DNA from: Rubrobacter sp.
GTDB lineage: Bacteria; Actinomycetota; Rubrobacteria; Rubrobacterales; Rubrobacteraceae
Assembly: GCA_016781635.1 (NCBI GenBank)
Contig: JADDPY010000297.1
Span: forward strand, 1 to 16,853
Direction: 5' to 3'
DNA length: 16,853 bases
The position numbers and the translations under genes were made by a program. The notes beneath the pieces are model-generated. The model did no database searches and had not been told where the DNA came from. It saw only the letters and a list, made by a program, of their open reading frames with translations. Shown piece after piece: positions 5,687 through 11,823 of this stretch (the stretch's first letter is position 1; every line of letters starts with the position of its first letter).

Positions 5687-6448
5687 GTGGCGGAGAAGAC
5701 GAACACGACCCCGGCCGTCGGTGAGAAGATACCTGACTTCGAGCTGCCGGACGAGCAGGGCAGGTCTTTCAACCTGGCGAAGGAACTCGAAGAAGGGCCG
5801 ATCGTCCTGGTCTTTTATCGGGGTGATTGGTGACCGTACTGCAACGGGCAGCTGGTCAGCTATGCCAGGGAGTACGCAGAGTTCGAGGGTCGCGGGGCGA
5901 GGATCGCCGGTATCAGCGTAGATCCACCGGGGCACAATAAGGCGATGGTCGAGAAGCTCGACCTCCCCTTCGCGCTCCTGAGCGACGCAAAGGGGGAGCT
6001 CTCAAAGCTCTACGACCTGTGGAACGATCGGGAGGGCGTCGCGGTACCCGCGATCCTGGTCCTCGACCGCTCGGGGACCGTGCGCTACCTCTATAAGGGG
6101 AGCGACTTCGCCGACCGTCCCGGGGACACGACCATCTTCGAAGCGCTAGATGGAATCCCGGAAGAGGAAGATACAGGCGCAGGCGCCGATCAACAGCCAG
6201 CGGTCAGATTCTCCGCGGACGAGGCGGAGGCTTCTACCGTTCGGCCGCAGAGGCCTGCGATGACCATGGAGCAACTCGTCCCCTACTACCGCGGCGTCTA
6301 CTTCACCACCGTCGCCCTGAAGAAGCGCTTCGACGGGATGGAGCCCGGAGGGCGCGAGGCCGTCGACGGGGTGGATCGGTACCAGGGGCTGACGAACGGG
6401 TACATGGAGGCGATCCAGGAGACCCGCAAGCAGAAGAACGCTGGTTAA
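5687..6448 (+). CDS. Peroxiredoxin-like selenoprotein, Sec49 encoded by in-frame TGA
   Basis: A thioredoxin-fold protein of the peroxiredoxin-like (AhpC/TSA, PRX_like2) family, 253 residues counting selenocysteine, probably a cytoplasmic thiol/selenol peroxidase or disulfide oxidoreductase. From GTG 5687, after TGGAGG, the order is VGEKIPDFELPD (11-22), IVLVFYRGDW (39-48), TGA at codon 49, then PYCNGQL (50-56). Members normally read YRGDWCPYC, so TGA replaces the first, catalytic cysteine and gives UxxC with C52 as partner. The frame continues with ISVDPPGHN, FALLSDAKGELSKLYDL, AVPAILVLDRSGTVRYLY and a C-terminal extension of about 90 residues. There is no other stop or frameshift. A SECIS hairpin follows the TGA directly. 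ATG 5945 would give only a 167-residue piece without the redox centre. The alternative is a single nonsense mutation; the conserved position, the SECIS and the intact remainder speak against it. Confidence 0.88.
5831..5876 (+). promoter_or_regulatory. Bacterial SECIS element directing UGA to selenocysteine
   Basis: Directly after UGA (5831-5833) the mRNA can form a lower stem CGUACU (5835-5840) with AGUACG (5871-5876), perfect over 6 bp. Next comes an internal loop (5841-5846 and 5867-5870), then GGC (5847-5849) with GCC (5864-5866), a 3'-side AU bulge (5862-5863), and AGCU (5850-5853) with AGCU (5858-5861). The stem closes on the loop GGUC (5854-5857). The loop starts 20 nt after the UGA. 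Bacterial SECIS elements sit within the reading frame, need a short stem with a bulge at this distance, and present a G-U in the loop to SelB; E. coli fdhF also uses GGUC. Pairing is read by eye and no folding energy was computed. Confidence 0.85.
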
Positions 6449-6459
6449 CGAGGTGAAGA

Positions 6460-6490
6460 GGGCTCCGGCGGCATGACCTTGCCGGAGCCC
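6460..6490 (+). terminator. Strong hairpin between convergent selenoprotein and kinase genes
   Basis: GGGCTCCGGC (6460-6469) and GCCGGAGCCC (6481-6490) form a perfect 10-bp stem with an 11-nt loop, starting 12 nt after the selenoprotein stop. There is no long U-run, as is common in high-GC bacteria. It probably ends the selenoprotein message and may also stop the opposing kinase transcript. The remaining bases to 6628 hold no gene that I can support. Confidence 0.7.
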
Positions 6491-6628
6491 CTGCGTTCGT
6501 TGATTTCATCCGTTGATATTGCATCTCGAGGCGCTCCAGCTTAGGGAGGGTGTCTTGTAGACCCCGCATCGCAGGCGAGCGTGGAATTCGAGTGGCTCTA
6601 ATCAAGAAAGTCCGGGAGGACTCTAATC

Positions 6629-8419
6629 CTAGTTTTCTCCCCCTTCTTCGTCACTGCCATCGTCGCCCCCGTTACCGCCACTTCCGTTGCCGCCGCCCCC
6701 GTTGCCGCCGTCGTCCAGGCCCGGGATGTCGCCGTCCAAGCCTGGGATGTCGCCGCCCAGACCGGGGATATCGCCGTTACTTCCTCCATCGTTCTGATTC
6801 CCGGGCTGACCCTGCCCTTGCTGTCCGCCCTGCCCTTGCTGTCCGCCCTGGCCGAAGCCTCCGCCACCGAATTGGTCGGAGGGTGCAGGCGCGCTCGGCG
6901 CGGCGACGGGGCTCGGACCGCTGCTGACGACGATATTAACGGTCGAGCCCGTCTCGGCCTGGGTTCCCTCGTCGGGGCTGGACCTTATAACCAGCCCGGC
7001 TTCGAACTCGTCGCTGGCCTCATAAGTCGTGCCACCAAGCACGAGACCCGCGTAATCCAGGTCCGCAGCAGCGGTCGACTCGTACCCGAGGTCCGGGACC
7101 GTCACGGCCGCAGGACCGTCACCGACGCCGAGCGTGATCTCGCTTCCTCCCTCCACCTGCTCGCTCGCTCCGGGCGACTGATCTAGCACGATACCGGCCT
7201 CATCGAAGGTGCTCTCCCGCGGCTCGACGCGAACGCTGAAGCCGCTCTGCCGGAGGGTCGCCTCCGCCTGGTCCCGGCCGAAACCGTTGACGTCTGGCAC
7301 CTCGACGGTTCGGGCCTCCGGGCGGTTCTGGGCGGCGGTGTTGTCTCGCGTTCCGCCAGGGTCGAACGGGTTCAGATCGGTGGTCAGGGCGTACGCGAGG
7401 CCGCCGAGGAGCAGCACGCCGGCGAGTAGCGGGGCCAGGAGGCGCAAGAGGCCGCCCCCACGCCTCCTACTCTCGGTCGGGGGGGCGGGACGGGGCGGGG
7501 CTACGGACGTCTTCGCCGTCTGTGTCCGATCCTGCGGCAACGGCGACAGGGGCGAGGCCATAAGCTGCGTCTTCTCGGCGTCCACTACCGTCGGGGCGAG
7601 CCCGGATTGGAGGCGCGAGAGGTCGTCGGCGAGGGCGGTGGCACTCGGGTAGCGGCCCTCCGGGTCCTTGGCGAGGAGCTTGAGCGTGATAGCGTCGAGG
7701 GCATCGGGGACCTCGGGGTTAGCATCGCGCGGCGAGGGCGCGGGCTCGTTGACGTGCTTCAAGGAGACGGCTACCGGGTTCTCGGCCTCGAACGGGAGCG
7801 CGCCGGTGAGCATCTCGTAGAGGACGACCCCGAGGGAGTAAAGGTCACTCCCTGGACCGACCACCTCGCCCTGCGCCTGCTCCGGGGACATGTAGGCGGC
7901 GGTGCCGAGGACCACGCTCGTAGCCGTCACAGACGGACTGGCGGCGGCGCGGGCGATGCCGAAGTCCGTCACCTTCACGTCTCCGGAGCGGGTCACAAGG
8001 GCGTTCTGCGGCTTTATGTCGCGGTGGATCACGCCCTGCTCGTGAGCCGCTGAGAGCGCGTCGGCGATCTGCTCGGCCACCCCCGCCGCGACCCCGGGCG
8101 CCAGCGCCCCGTCGCGCACGATGCGTTCCTTTAACGTCCCGCCCGGGACGTACTCCATCGCGATGTAGTACGAGCCGTCTCCGGCACGGCCCCGATCGTA
8201 GACGGCGACGATGTTGGGATGCGAGAGCCGTGCGGCGGCCTGGGCCTCGCGCTTGAAACGCTCGACGAACTCCTCGTCCTCGGCGTAGGCCCCGCGCAGC
8301 ATCTTGAGCGCCACGTCGCGCCCCAGTACCTCGTCGTGGGCCAGATATACCTTCGCCATCCCCCCACTCCCGAGAGCCCGGACCAGCGCGTAGCGGTTGT
8401 CCACCACCATCTGCTCCAT
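6629..8419 (-). CDS. PASTA-domain serine/threonine protein kinase (PknB-like)
   Basis: A membrane Ser/Thr kinase of 596 residues numbered from ATG 8419. The kinase domain has GSGGMAKVYLA (17-27), ATP-binding K39 in ALKML, catalytic HRDIKPQN (132-139, D134), DFG (152-154), activation-loop threonines near 165-167 and AYMSPEQ. A Pro/Arg-rich linker leads to one membrane helix (about 324-346) and two extracellular PASTA repeats (about 371-434 and 438-502), which in this family bind muropeptides and couple cell-wall state to phosphorylation. The tail (517-596) is Gly/Gln/Asn/Asp-rich with tandem repeats and an acidic end. Actinobacterial PknB proteins often have four PASTA units; two is short. ATG 8428 would add three residues, but TAGAAT overlaps it and points to transcription beginning at 8419-8420. 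No phosphatase or cell-division partner gene lies alongside. Confidence 0.93.
   Translation of the reverse strand: MEQMVVDNRYALVRALGSGGMAKVYLAHDEVLGRDVALKMLRGAYAEDEEFVERFKREAQAAARLSHPNIVAVYDRGRAGDGSYYIAMEYVPGGTLKERIVRDGALAPGVAAGVAEQIADALSAAHEQGVIHRDIKPQNALVTRSGDVKVTDFGIARAAASPSVTATSVVLGTAAYMSPEQAQGEVVGPGSDLYSLGVVLYEMLTGALPFEAENPVAVSLKHVNEPAPSPRDANPEVPDALDAITLKLLAKDPEGRYPSATALADDLSRLQSGLAPTVVDAEKTQLMASPLSPLPQDRTQTAKTSVAPPRPAPPTESRRRGGGLLRLLAPLLAGVLLLGGLAYALTTDLNPFDPGGTRDNTAAQNRPEARTVEVPDVNGFGRDQAEATLRQSGFSVRVEPRESTFDEAGIVLDQSPGASEQVEGGSEITLGVGDGPAAVTVPDLGYESTAAADLDYAGLVLGGTTYEASDEFEAGLVIRSSPDEGTQAETGSTVNIVVSSGPSPVAAPSAPAPSDQFGGGGFGQGGQQGQGGQQGQGQPGNQNDGGSNGDIPGLGGDIPGLDGDIPGLDDGGNGGGGNGSGGNGGDDGSDEEGGEN
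6713..6775 (-). repeat. Three tandem 21-bp units coding GDIPGL(D/G) in the kinase tail
   Basis: Units at 6713-6733, 6734-6754 and 6755-6775 encode GDIPGL plus D or G three times in the kinase C-terminus. They differ at several bases, with changes both silent and coding, so the amplification is not very recent. The period is a multiple of three, which keeps the frame when the copy number changes. Confidence 0.85.
6811..6846 (-). repeat. Two perfect 18-bp direct repeats (GQQGQG) in the kinase tail
   Basis: Positions 6811-6828 and 6829-6846 are identical 18-bp units, with a partial third beginning at 6847. They code for Gly/Gln-rich sequence. The perfect identity suggests a recent slippage event and possible length variation between strains. 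Confidence 0.8.
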
Positions 8420-8426
8420 ACGCCCC

Positions 8427-8432
8427 ATTCTA
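8427..8432 (-). promoter_or_regulatory. -10-like TAGAAT, near-leaderless start of the kinase gene
   Basis: TAGAAT on the minus strand ends 7 nt before ATG 8419 and its last two bases are the first two of the alternative ATG 8428. This makes 8419 the likely start. No Shine-Dalgarno sequence precedes either ATG. Confidence 0.45.
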
Positions 8433-8483
8433 TCCCAATCAAGCAGTTACAAAAGACGGCGCCCGGCGCGTTCGCTCCCCCGC

Positions 8484-8489
8484 TACAAT
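8484..8489 (+). promoter_or_regulatory. Candidate -10 (TACAAT) of the qor-LLM operon
   Basis: TACAAT matches the -10 consensus at 5 of 6 positions and would give a leader of about 30 nt carrying the ribosome binding site GGGGGT (8514-8519). No clear -35 is seen. It lies in the 106-bp divergent spacer shared with the kinase gene. Confidence 0.4.
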
Positions 8490-8525
8490 GTTTCGCAAGG
8501 CCGGAGATCTTACAGGGGGTGGCGC

Positions 8526-9497
8526 GTGAAGGCGGTCAGGATAAACGAGTTCGGCGGTCCGGAGGCTTTACGCTACGAGGACGTCCCCGTCCCGGAGCCG
8601 GGCCCCGGCCAGGTTCGCATCAAGCTGGCCGCGAGCGGGGTCAACTTCATCGACGTCTACCAGAGGACGGGGCTCTACCCTGGGGATCTCCCGCGCACCA
8701 TGGGCAACGAGGGGGCCGGAGAGGTCGAGGCGTTGGGCGAGGGGGTCGAGGAACTCTCGGAGGGGGACTTCGTCGCGTTCGCCGGGGTGCCGGGGGCTTA
8801 CGCGGAGTACGTCGTCGCCCCCGCCGACAGGCTCGTCCCATTCAACGTCACGTACGTCGAGGCGCGGATGGCGGCGGCGATCATGCTTCAGGGGATGACC
8901 GCTCACTACCTCACACACAGCACGTTCCCCATACAAGAGGGTCAGACCGCGCTCGTACACGCCGCGGCCGGGGGCGTGGGGCTCCTGCTCTGCCAGCTCG
9001 CCAAAATGAGGGGCGCCAGGGTCATCGGGACAGTCTCCACCGAGGAGAAGGCCGAGCTCGCGAAGGCGACCGGGGCGGACGAGGTGATCCTGTACACCGA
9101 GCAGGACTTCGTCGAAGAGACACGGCGCATCACCGGCGGCGAAGGGGTCGACGTCGTCTACGACTCCGTCGGCAAAACGACTTTCGAGGGGAGCCTCGAC
9201 TCCCTGAAGCCCCGCGGCTACCTCGTCCTCTTCGGCGCCTCCAGCGGACCCGTCCCGCCGGTGGATCTGCAGGTCCTCAACCAGAAGGGCGGGCTCTTCG
9301 TCACCCGTCCCTCTCTCGCTCATTACACCGCGACCCGCGAGGAGCTTTTGTGGAGGGCCCAGAGCCTCTTCACCTGGATCGGGCAGAACAACCTCTCCGT
9401 CCGCATCGGCGGCAGCTACAAGCTCTCCGAGGCGGATCAGGCGCACCGCGACCTCGAGGGCCGCAAGACCACCGGCAAGCTCATCCTGCTGCCGTAA
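8526..9497 (+). CDS. Quinone oxidoreductase, medium-chain dehydrogenase/reductase family
   Basis: A 323-residue zinc-free MDR protein resembling NADPH:quinone oxidoreductase (QorA), which reduces quinones or other electrophiles with NAD(P)H in the cytoplasm. ASGVNFIDVYQRTGLY (36-51) is the quinone oxidoreductase signature, GNEGAG (60-65) follows, and HAAAGGVG (145-152) is the nucleotide-binding loop of the Rossmann domain. VDVVYDSVGKTTFE and LFGASSG are also typical. The cysteine and histidine zinc ligands of alcohol dehydrogenases are absent. The frame is open back to 8397, but GTG 8526 with GGGGGT 6 nt upstream begins the canonical MKAVRINEFGGPE. The LLM oxidoreductase gene follows 8 nt after the stop, so the two form an operon. 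Confidence 0.9.
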   Translation: MKAVRINEFGGPEALRYEDVPVPEPGPGQVRIKLAASGVNFIDVYQRTGLYPGDLPRTMGNEGAGEVEALGEGVEELSEGDFVAFAGVPGAYAEYVVAPADRLVPFNVTYVEARMAAAIMLQGMTAHYLTHSTFPIQEGQTALVHAAAGGVGLLLCQLAKMRGARVIGTVSTEEKAELAKATGADEVILYTEQDFVEETRRITGGEGVDVVYDSVGKTTFEGSLDSLKPRGYLVLFGASSGPVPPVDLQVLNQKGGLFVTRPSLAHYTATREELLWRAQSLFTWIGQNNLSVRIGGSYKLSEADQAHRDLEGRKTTGKLILLP

Positions 9498-9505
9498 GGG
9501 GGACG

Positions 9506-10534
9506 ATGAAACTAGACGCCGGCCTACCCGTAGACGGCAAGCACCTCCGCAACATAACCGGGGTGAGTAACGCCGCCGAGGCGTTAGGCTTCTCGGGCCT
9601 ATGGACCAGCGAGACAAAGCACGACTCCTTCCTCCCGCTTGCGGTCGCGGCGGGCACGACGGAACGCCTCACCCTGGGCAACTCGGTCGCTATCGCCTTC
9701 TCCCGCTCCCCGATGGTCACGGCGCAGCTCGCGTGGGACCTGCAGGACCTCTCCGGCGGCCGGTTCATCCTCGGCCTCGGCACGCAGGTCAAGGCGCACA
9801 TCACCCGCCGGTTCTCCATGCCCTGGGACAAGCCCGCCTCGCGCCTTGCGGACTACATAAGGGCGCTCAGGGCCATCTGGGCATCCTTCCAGACCGAGGG
9901 GAAGCTCAAGTACGAGGGCGAGTTCTACAAGCACACCCTCATGACCCCGTTCTTCAACCCCGGTCCGATAGAGCACCCGAACATCCCCGTATACATAGCC
10001 GGCGTGAACACGCGCCTCGCGCGCCTCGCGGGCTCGCTCTGCGACGGCTTCCACGTCCATCCCTTCCACACCCCCGAGTACGTCAGGCAGGTAGTCAAGC
10101 CGGCCGTGGAGGAAGGCGCCAGGGGCGAAGGTCGCGGCGTACGGGAGATCGAGTTGGCGACCAGCGTCTTCGTCATCACCGGCGAGAGCGAAGAAATTAT
10201 GCAGGAGCAACGGGAGAAGATGCGCGCCCAAGCCGCGTTCTACGCCTCCACCCCGACCTATCGCACGGTCCTCGACGTCCACGGCTGGGGCGAGGTCGGT
10301 GACAACCTCGGGGGGCTCGCTAGGGAAGGCAAGTGGGACGAGATGCCGAACCTCATCACCGACGAGATGCTCCGCACCCTCGCTGTCGAGGCCGCCCCCG
10401 ACGAGGTAGGACCGGCCCTCAAGGAGCGCTACGAGGGCCTCGTCGACCGCGTAGCCCTGTACCTGCCCTTCGTCCCCGGTAAAAAGGACGAGTTCTGGCG
10501 CAAGACCCTCGAGGCGGTCCACGACGGTCGGTAG
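9506..10534 (+). CDS. LLM class (probably F420-dependent) oxidoreductase
   Basis: A 342-residue luciferase-like monooxygenase (TIM barrel). AAEALGFSGLWTSETKHDSFLPLAVAAGTTERLTLGNSV is typical: the N-terminal barrel strands of this family, ending at about residue 61. RFILGLGTQVKAHI (86-99) is the strand-loop that usually contacts flavin or F420, and NIPVYIAGVNTRLARLAG is the later conserved segment. Family members use coenzyme F420 or FMN to oxidise or reduce small molecules. The sequence best resembles the actinobacterial F420 branch (TIGR03617-type), but the cofactor cannot be proven here. ATG 9506 has GGGGGA 2 nt upstream in a G-rich run and follows the quinone oxidoreductase stop by 8 nt. 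An AGGGG/CCCCT hairpin immediately after the stop (10535-10547) is weak. Confidence 0.88.
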   Translation: MKLDAGLPVDGKHLRNITGVSNAAEALGFSGLWTSETKHDSFLPLAVAAGTTERLTLGNSVAIAFSRSPMVTAQLAWDLQDLSGGRFILGLGTQVKAHITRRFSMPWDKPASRLADYIRALRAIWASFQTEGKLKYEGEFYKHTLMTPFFNPGPIEHPNIPVYIAGVNTRLARLAGSLCDGFHVHPFHTPEYVRQVVKPAVEEGARGEGRGVREIELATSVFVITGESEEIMQEQREKMRAQAAFYASTPTYRTVLDVHGWGEVGDNLGGLAREGKWDEMPNLITDEMLRTLAVEAAPDEVGPALKERYEGLVDRVALYLPFVPGKKDEFWRKTLEAVHDGR

Positions 10535-10627
10535 AGGGGGCGCCCCTGCCGCCGACCATCCGCGGGTGACAAGATCGTCCGTTCCGGTGGGCGTCAAGCG
10601 TCTTACCGGCGGCTCGGGCGAGGGCCG

Positions 10628-11386
10628 ATGGACCTGAGCCTCGGGGCGTTGGTACTGCTCGGCGTCGCGGGTTTCGTGGCGGGGGCGCTCAACGCGGCGG
10701 CGGGCGGCGGCTCTCTGGTCACCTTCCCGGCGCTCATCGCCGTCGGGTACCCACCCCTGATCGCCAACGTCACCAACAACGTAGCCGTCTTCCCCGGCTA
10801 CGTCACGGGCGCCCTCGGTTACCGCGAGGGGCTCCGGGGGCAGGAAGGCAGGATCCTCCCGCTCGCCCTCGCGAGCGCCGTGGGTGGCCTGGCAGGGGTA
10901 GCTTTGATCCTGGCGAGCTCCGAATCCGCCTTCGAGGAGATCGTGCCCTTCCTCGTCCTCGCCGCCTGCGCCCTCCTCGCCCTCCAGCCGGTCCTCGGAC
11001 GCTGGTTCGGGGAACGCTCCGGCCTCCGCGAGAAGCCCGGCATCGGGGCGCTAGCCGGCCTGACGCTGGCCGGGATCTATGGCGGCTACTTCTCGGCGGC
11101 CCTCGGCGTGGCGGTCCTCGCCCTCCTGGGCCTCTTCTTCGAAGACACATTGCAACGTCTCAATGCCCTCAAGGCGACGCTGCAACTCGTGATCGGGGGC
11201 ACGGCAGCCCTCGGCTTCGCCCTTCTGACACCCATCGACTGGACCGCCGCCGCCATCATCGGGGCGGCGTCCCTCGCGGGGGGACGCGTGGGCGCCCGCC
11301 TCGCCCAGCGCGTGAGCGACCGGGCGCTACGCACCGGCATCGTCACCTACGGAATCCTCGCAGCCCTCTGGCTGTTCGTGAGGTAG
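10628..11386 (+). CDS. TSUP family (TauE/SafE) membrane transporter
   Basis: A 252-residue polytopic membrane protein with about eight hydrophobic segments arranged as two similar halves. FVAGALNAAAGGGSLVTFPAL (from residue 16) is the first TSUP repeat motif, and GIYGGYFSAALGVAVLALLG opens the second. Family members are implicated in export or uptake of sulfite, sulfoacetate, taurine-derived or other organic anions; the substrate is not predictable. ATG 10628 has GAGGG a few bases upstream. It lies 93 nt after the LLM gene on the same strand, so it could be an operon member or separate. It is convergent with the small minus-strand gene, with 6 nt between the stops. Confidence 0.88.
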   Translation: MDLSLGALVLLGVAGFVAGALNAAAGGGSLVTFPALIAVGYPPLIANVTNNVAVFPGYVTGALGYREGLRGQEGRILPLALASAVGGLAGVALILASSESAFEEIVPFLVLAACALLALQPVLGRWFGERSGLREKPGIGALAGLTLAGIYGGYFSAALGVAVLALLGLFFEDTLQRLNALKATLQLVIGGTAALGFALLTPIDWTAAAIIGAASLAGGRVGARLAQRVSDRALRTGIVTYGILAALWLFVR

Positions 11387-11392
11387 AAGCTC

Positions 11393-11578
11393 CTACAGGC
11401 CGCCCAAGTTGGAGAGTCCCCAGCCGCGGTTGATCTCCTGCTCCTTCTCTACCTCGTTCTGGAGCTCGCGGTCCTCTTCGCCGGGCTCGCGCCTCGCTGC
11501 CGGCCTCCCGAGCAACTCGTCATTTGCGTCCATGCGGCTCAAGATCTCCTCGCGCCGCTTCTTCCCACGCTCATCCAT
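11393..11578 (-). CDS. Small highly charged protein of unknown function
   Basis: A 61-residue frame from ATG 11578. I do not recognise a family. More than a third of the residues are charged, the first part is Lys/Arg/Glu-rich (ERGKKRREEIL), the middle Glu-rich (EEDRELQNEVEKEQEI), and the end neutral (GWGLSNLGGL). It is probably a soluble, largely helical or disordered protein. Third codon positions are overwhelmingly G or C, as in its neighbours, whereas the antisense frame from 11409 is Ser/Arg-rich and looks like a shadow. GGGG lies 6 nt before the ATG as a weak ribosome binding site. It may be a real but poorly conserved gene. Confidence 0.55.
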   Translation of the reverse strand: MDERGKKRREEILSRMDANDELLGRPAARREPGEEDRELQNEVEKEQEINRGWGLSNLGGL

Positions 11579-11823
11579 CGTCGCCCCACTCTCGTCGAGA
11601 AATAAGCATCGTTTTATTCATACTATCCGGCGTAGGGCAGAGCGCAAACCCCTGCGTCCATCCGCTGCGAGCCCCGATGGATAAGTGGCACGACGCAAGC
11701 CTCACCACACGCTGCGTTCGCCTCTCCGAGAAGCAGAGCCGGGGGAATCCGGAGGAAAAGGTCGGGCTATGGAGAGCGTACCCTACTCGTGTTCGCTCTC
11801 GCCCCGGCTGCGCGAACGGGACG
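11579..11823. other. 245-bp intergenic region without recognised gene
   Basis: It lies between the 3' end of the zinc alcohol dehydrogenase gene and the start of the small charged gene, both on the minus strand. There is an inverted repeat GTTCGC/GCGAAC (11791-11796, 11812-11817) just beyond the dehydrogenase stop, a possible weak terminator, and a 6-bp TCCATC/GATGGA pair (11657-11662, 11676-11681). I see no tRNA, no riboswitch core and no convincing small gene. Confidence 0.4.

Noticed and set aside
5831..5833. TGA read as a nonsense mutation making the peroxiredoxin-like gene a pseudogene
   Set aside because: It replaces precisely the redox-active cysteine codon, the rest of the frame is intact with a good ribosome binding site, and a SECIS-type hairpin with GGUC loop follows at the right distance.
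5945..6448. Stand-alone 167-residue gene from ATG 5945
   Set aside because: This ATG lies within the thioredoxin fold (KAMVEKLDLPFALL) and would give a protein without an active site. It is the downstream part of the selenoprotein.
6540..6605. tRNA-like stretch with a small hairpin around TTGTA (6552-6562) and a GAATTCGAGT sequence
   Set aside because: The acceptor and T-arm cannot be paired, the conserved GTTCGAATC is not present, and there is no CCA end. It is probably chance.
6713..6846. Tandem repeats considered as a CRISPR or mobile-element remnant
   Set aside because: The repeats are contiguous, have no spacers, keep the reading frame and code for low-complexity sequence in the kinase tail.
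11640..11770. Possible structured RNA or riboswitch in the intergenic region
   Set aside because: A few short stems (for example CCGG/CCGG and TCCATC/GATGGA) exist, but no known riboswitch core is recognisable and no + strand gene follows within a useful distance.
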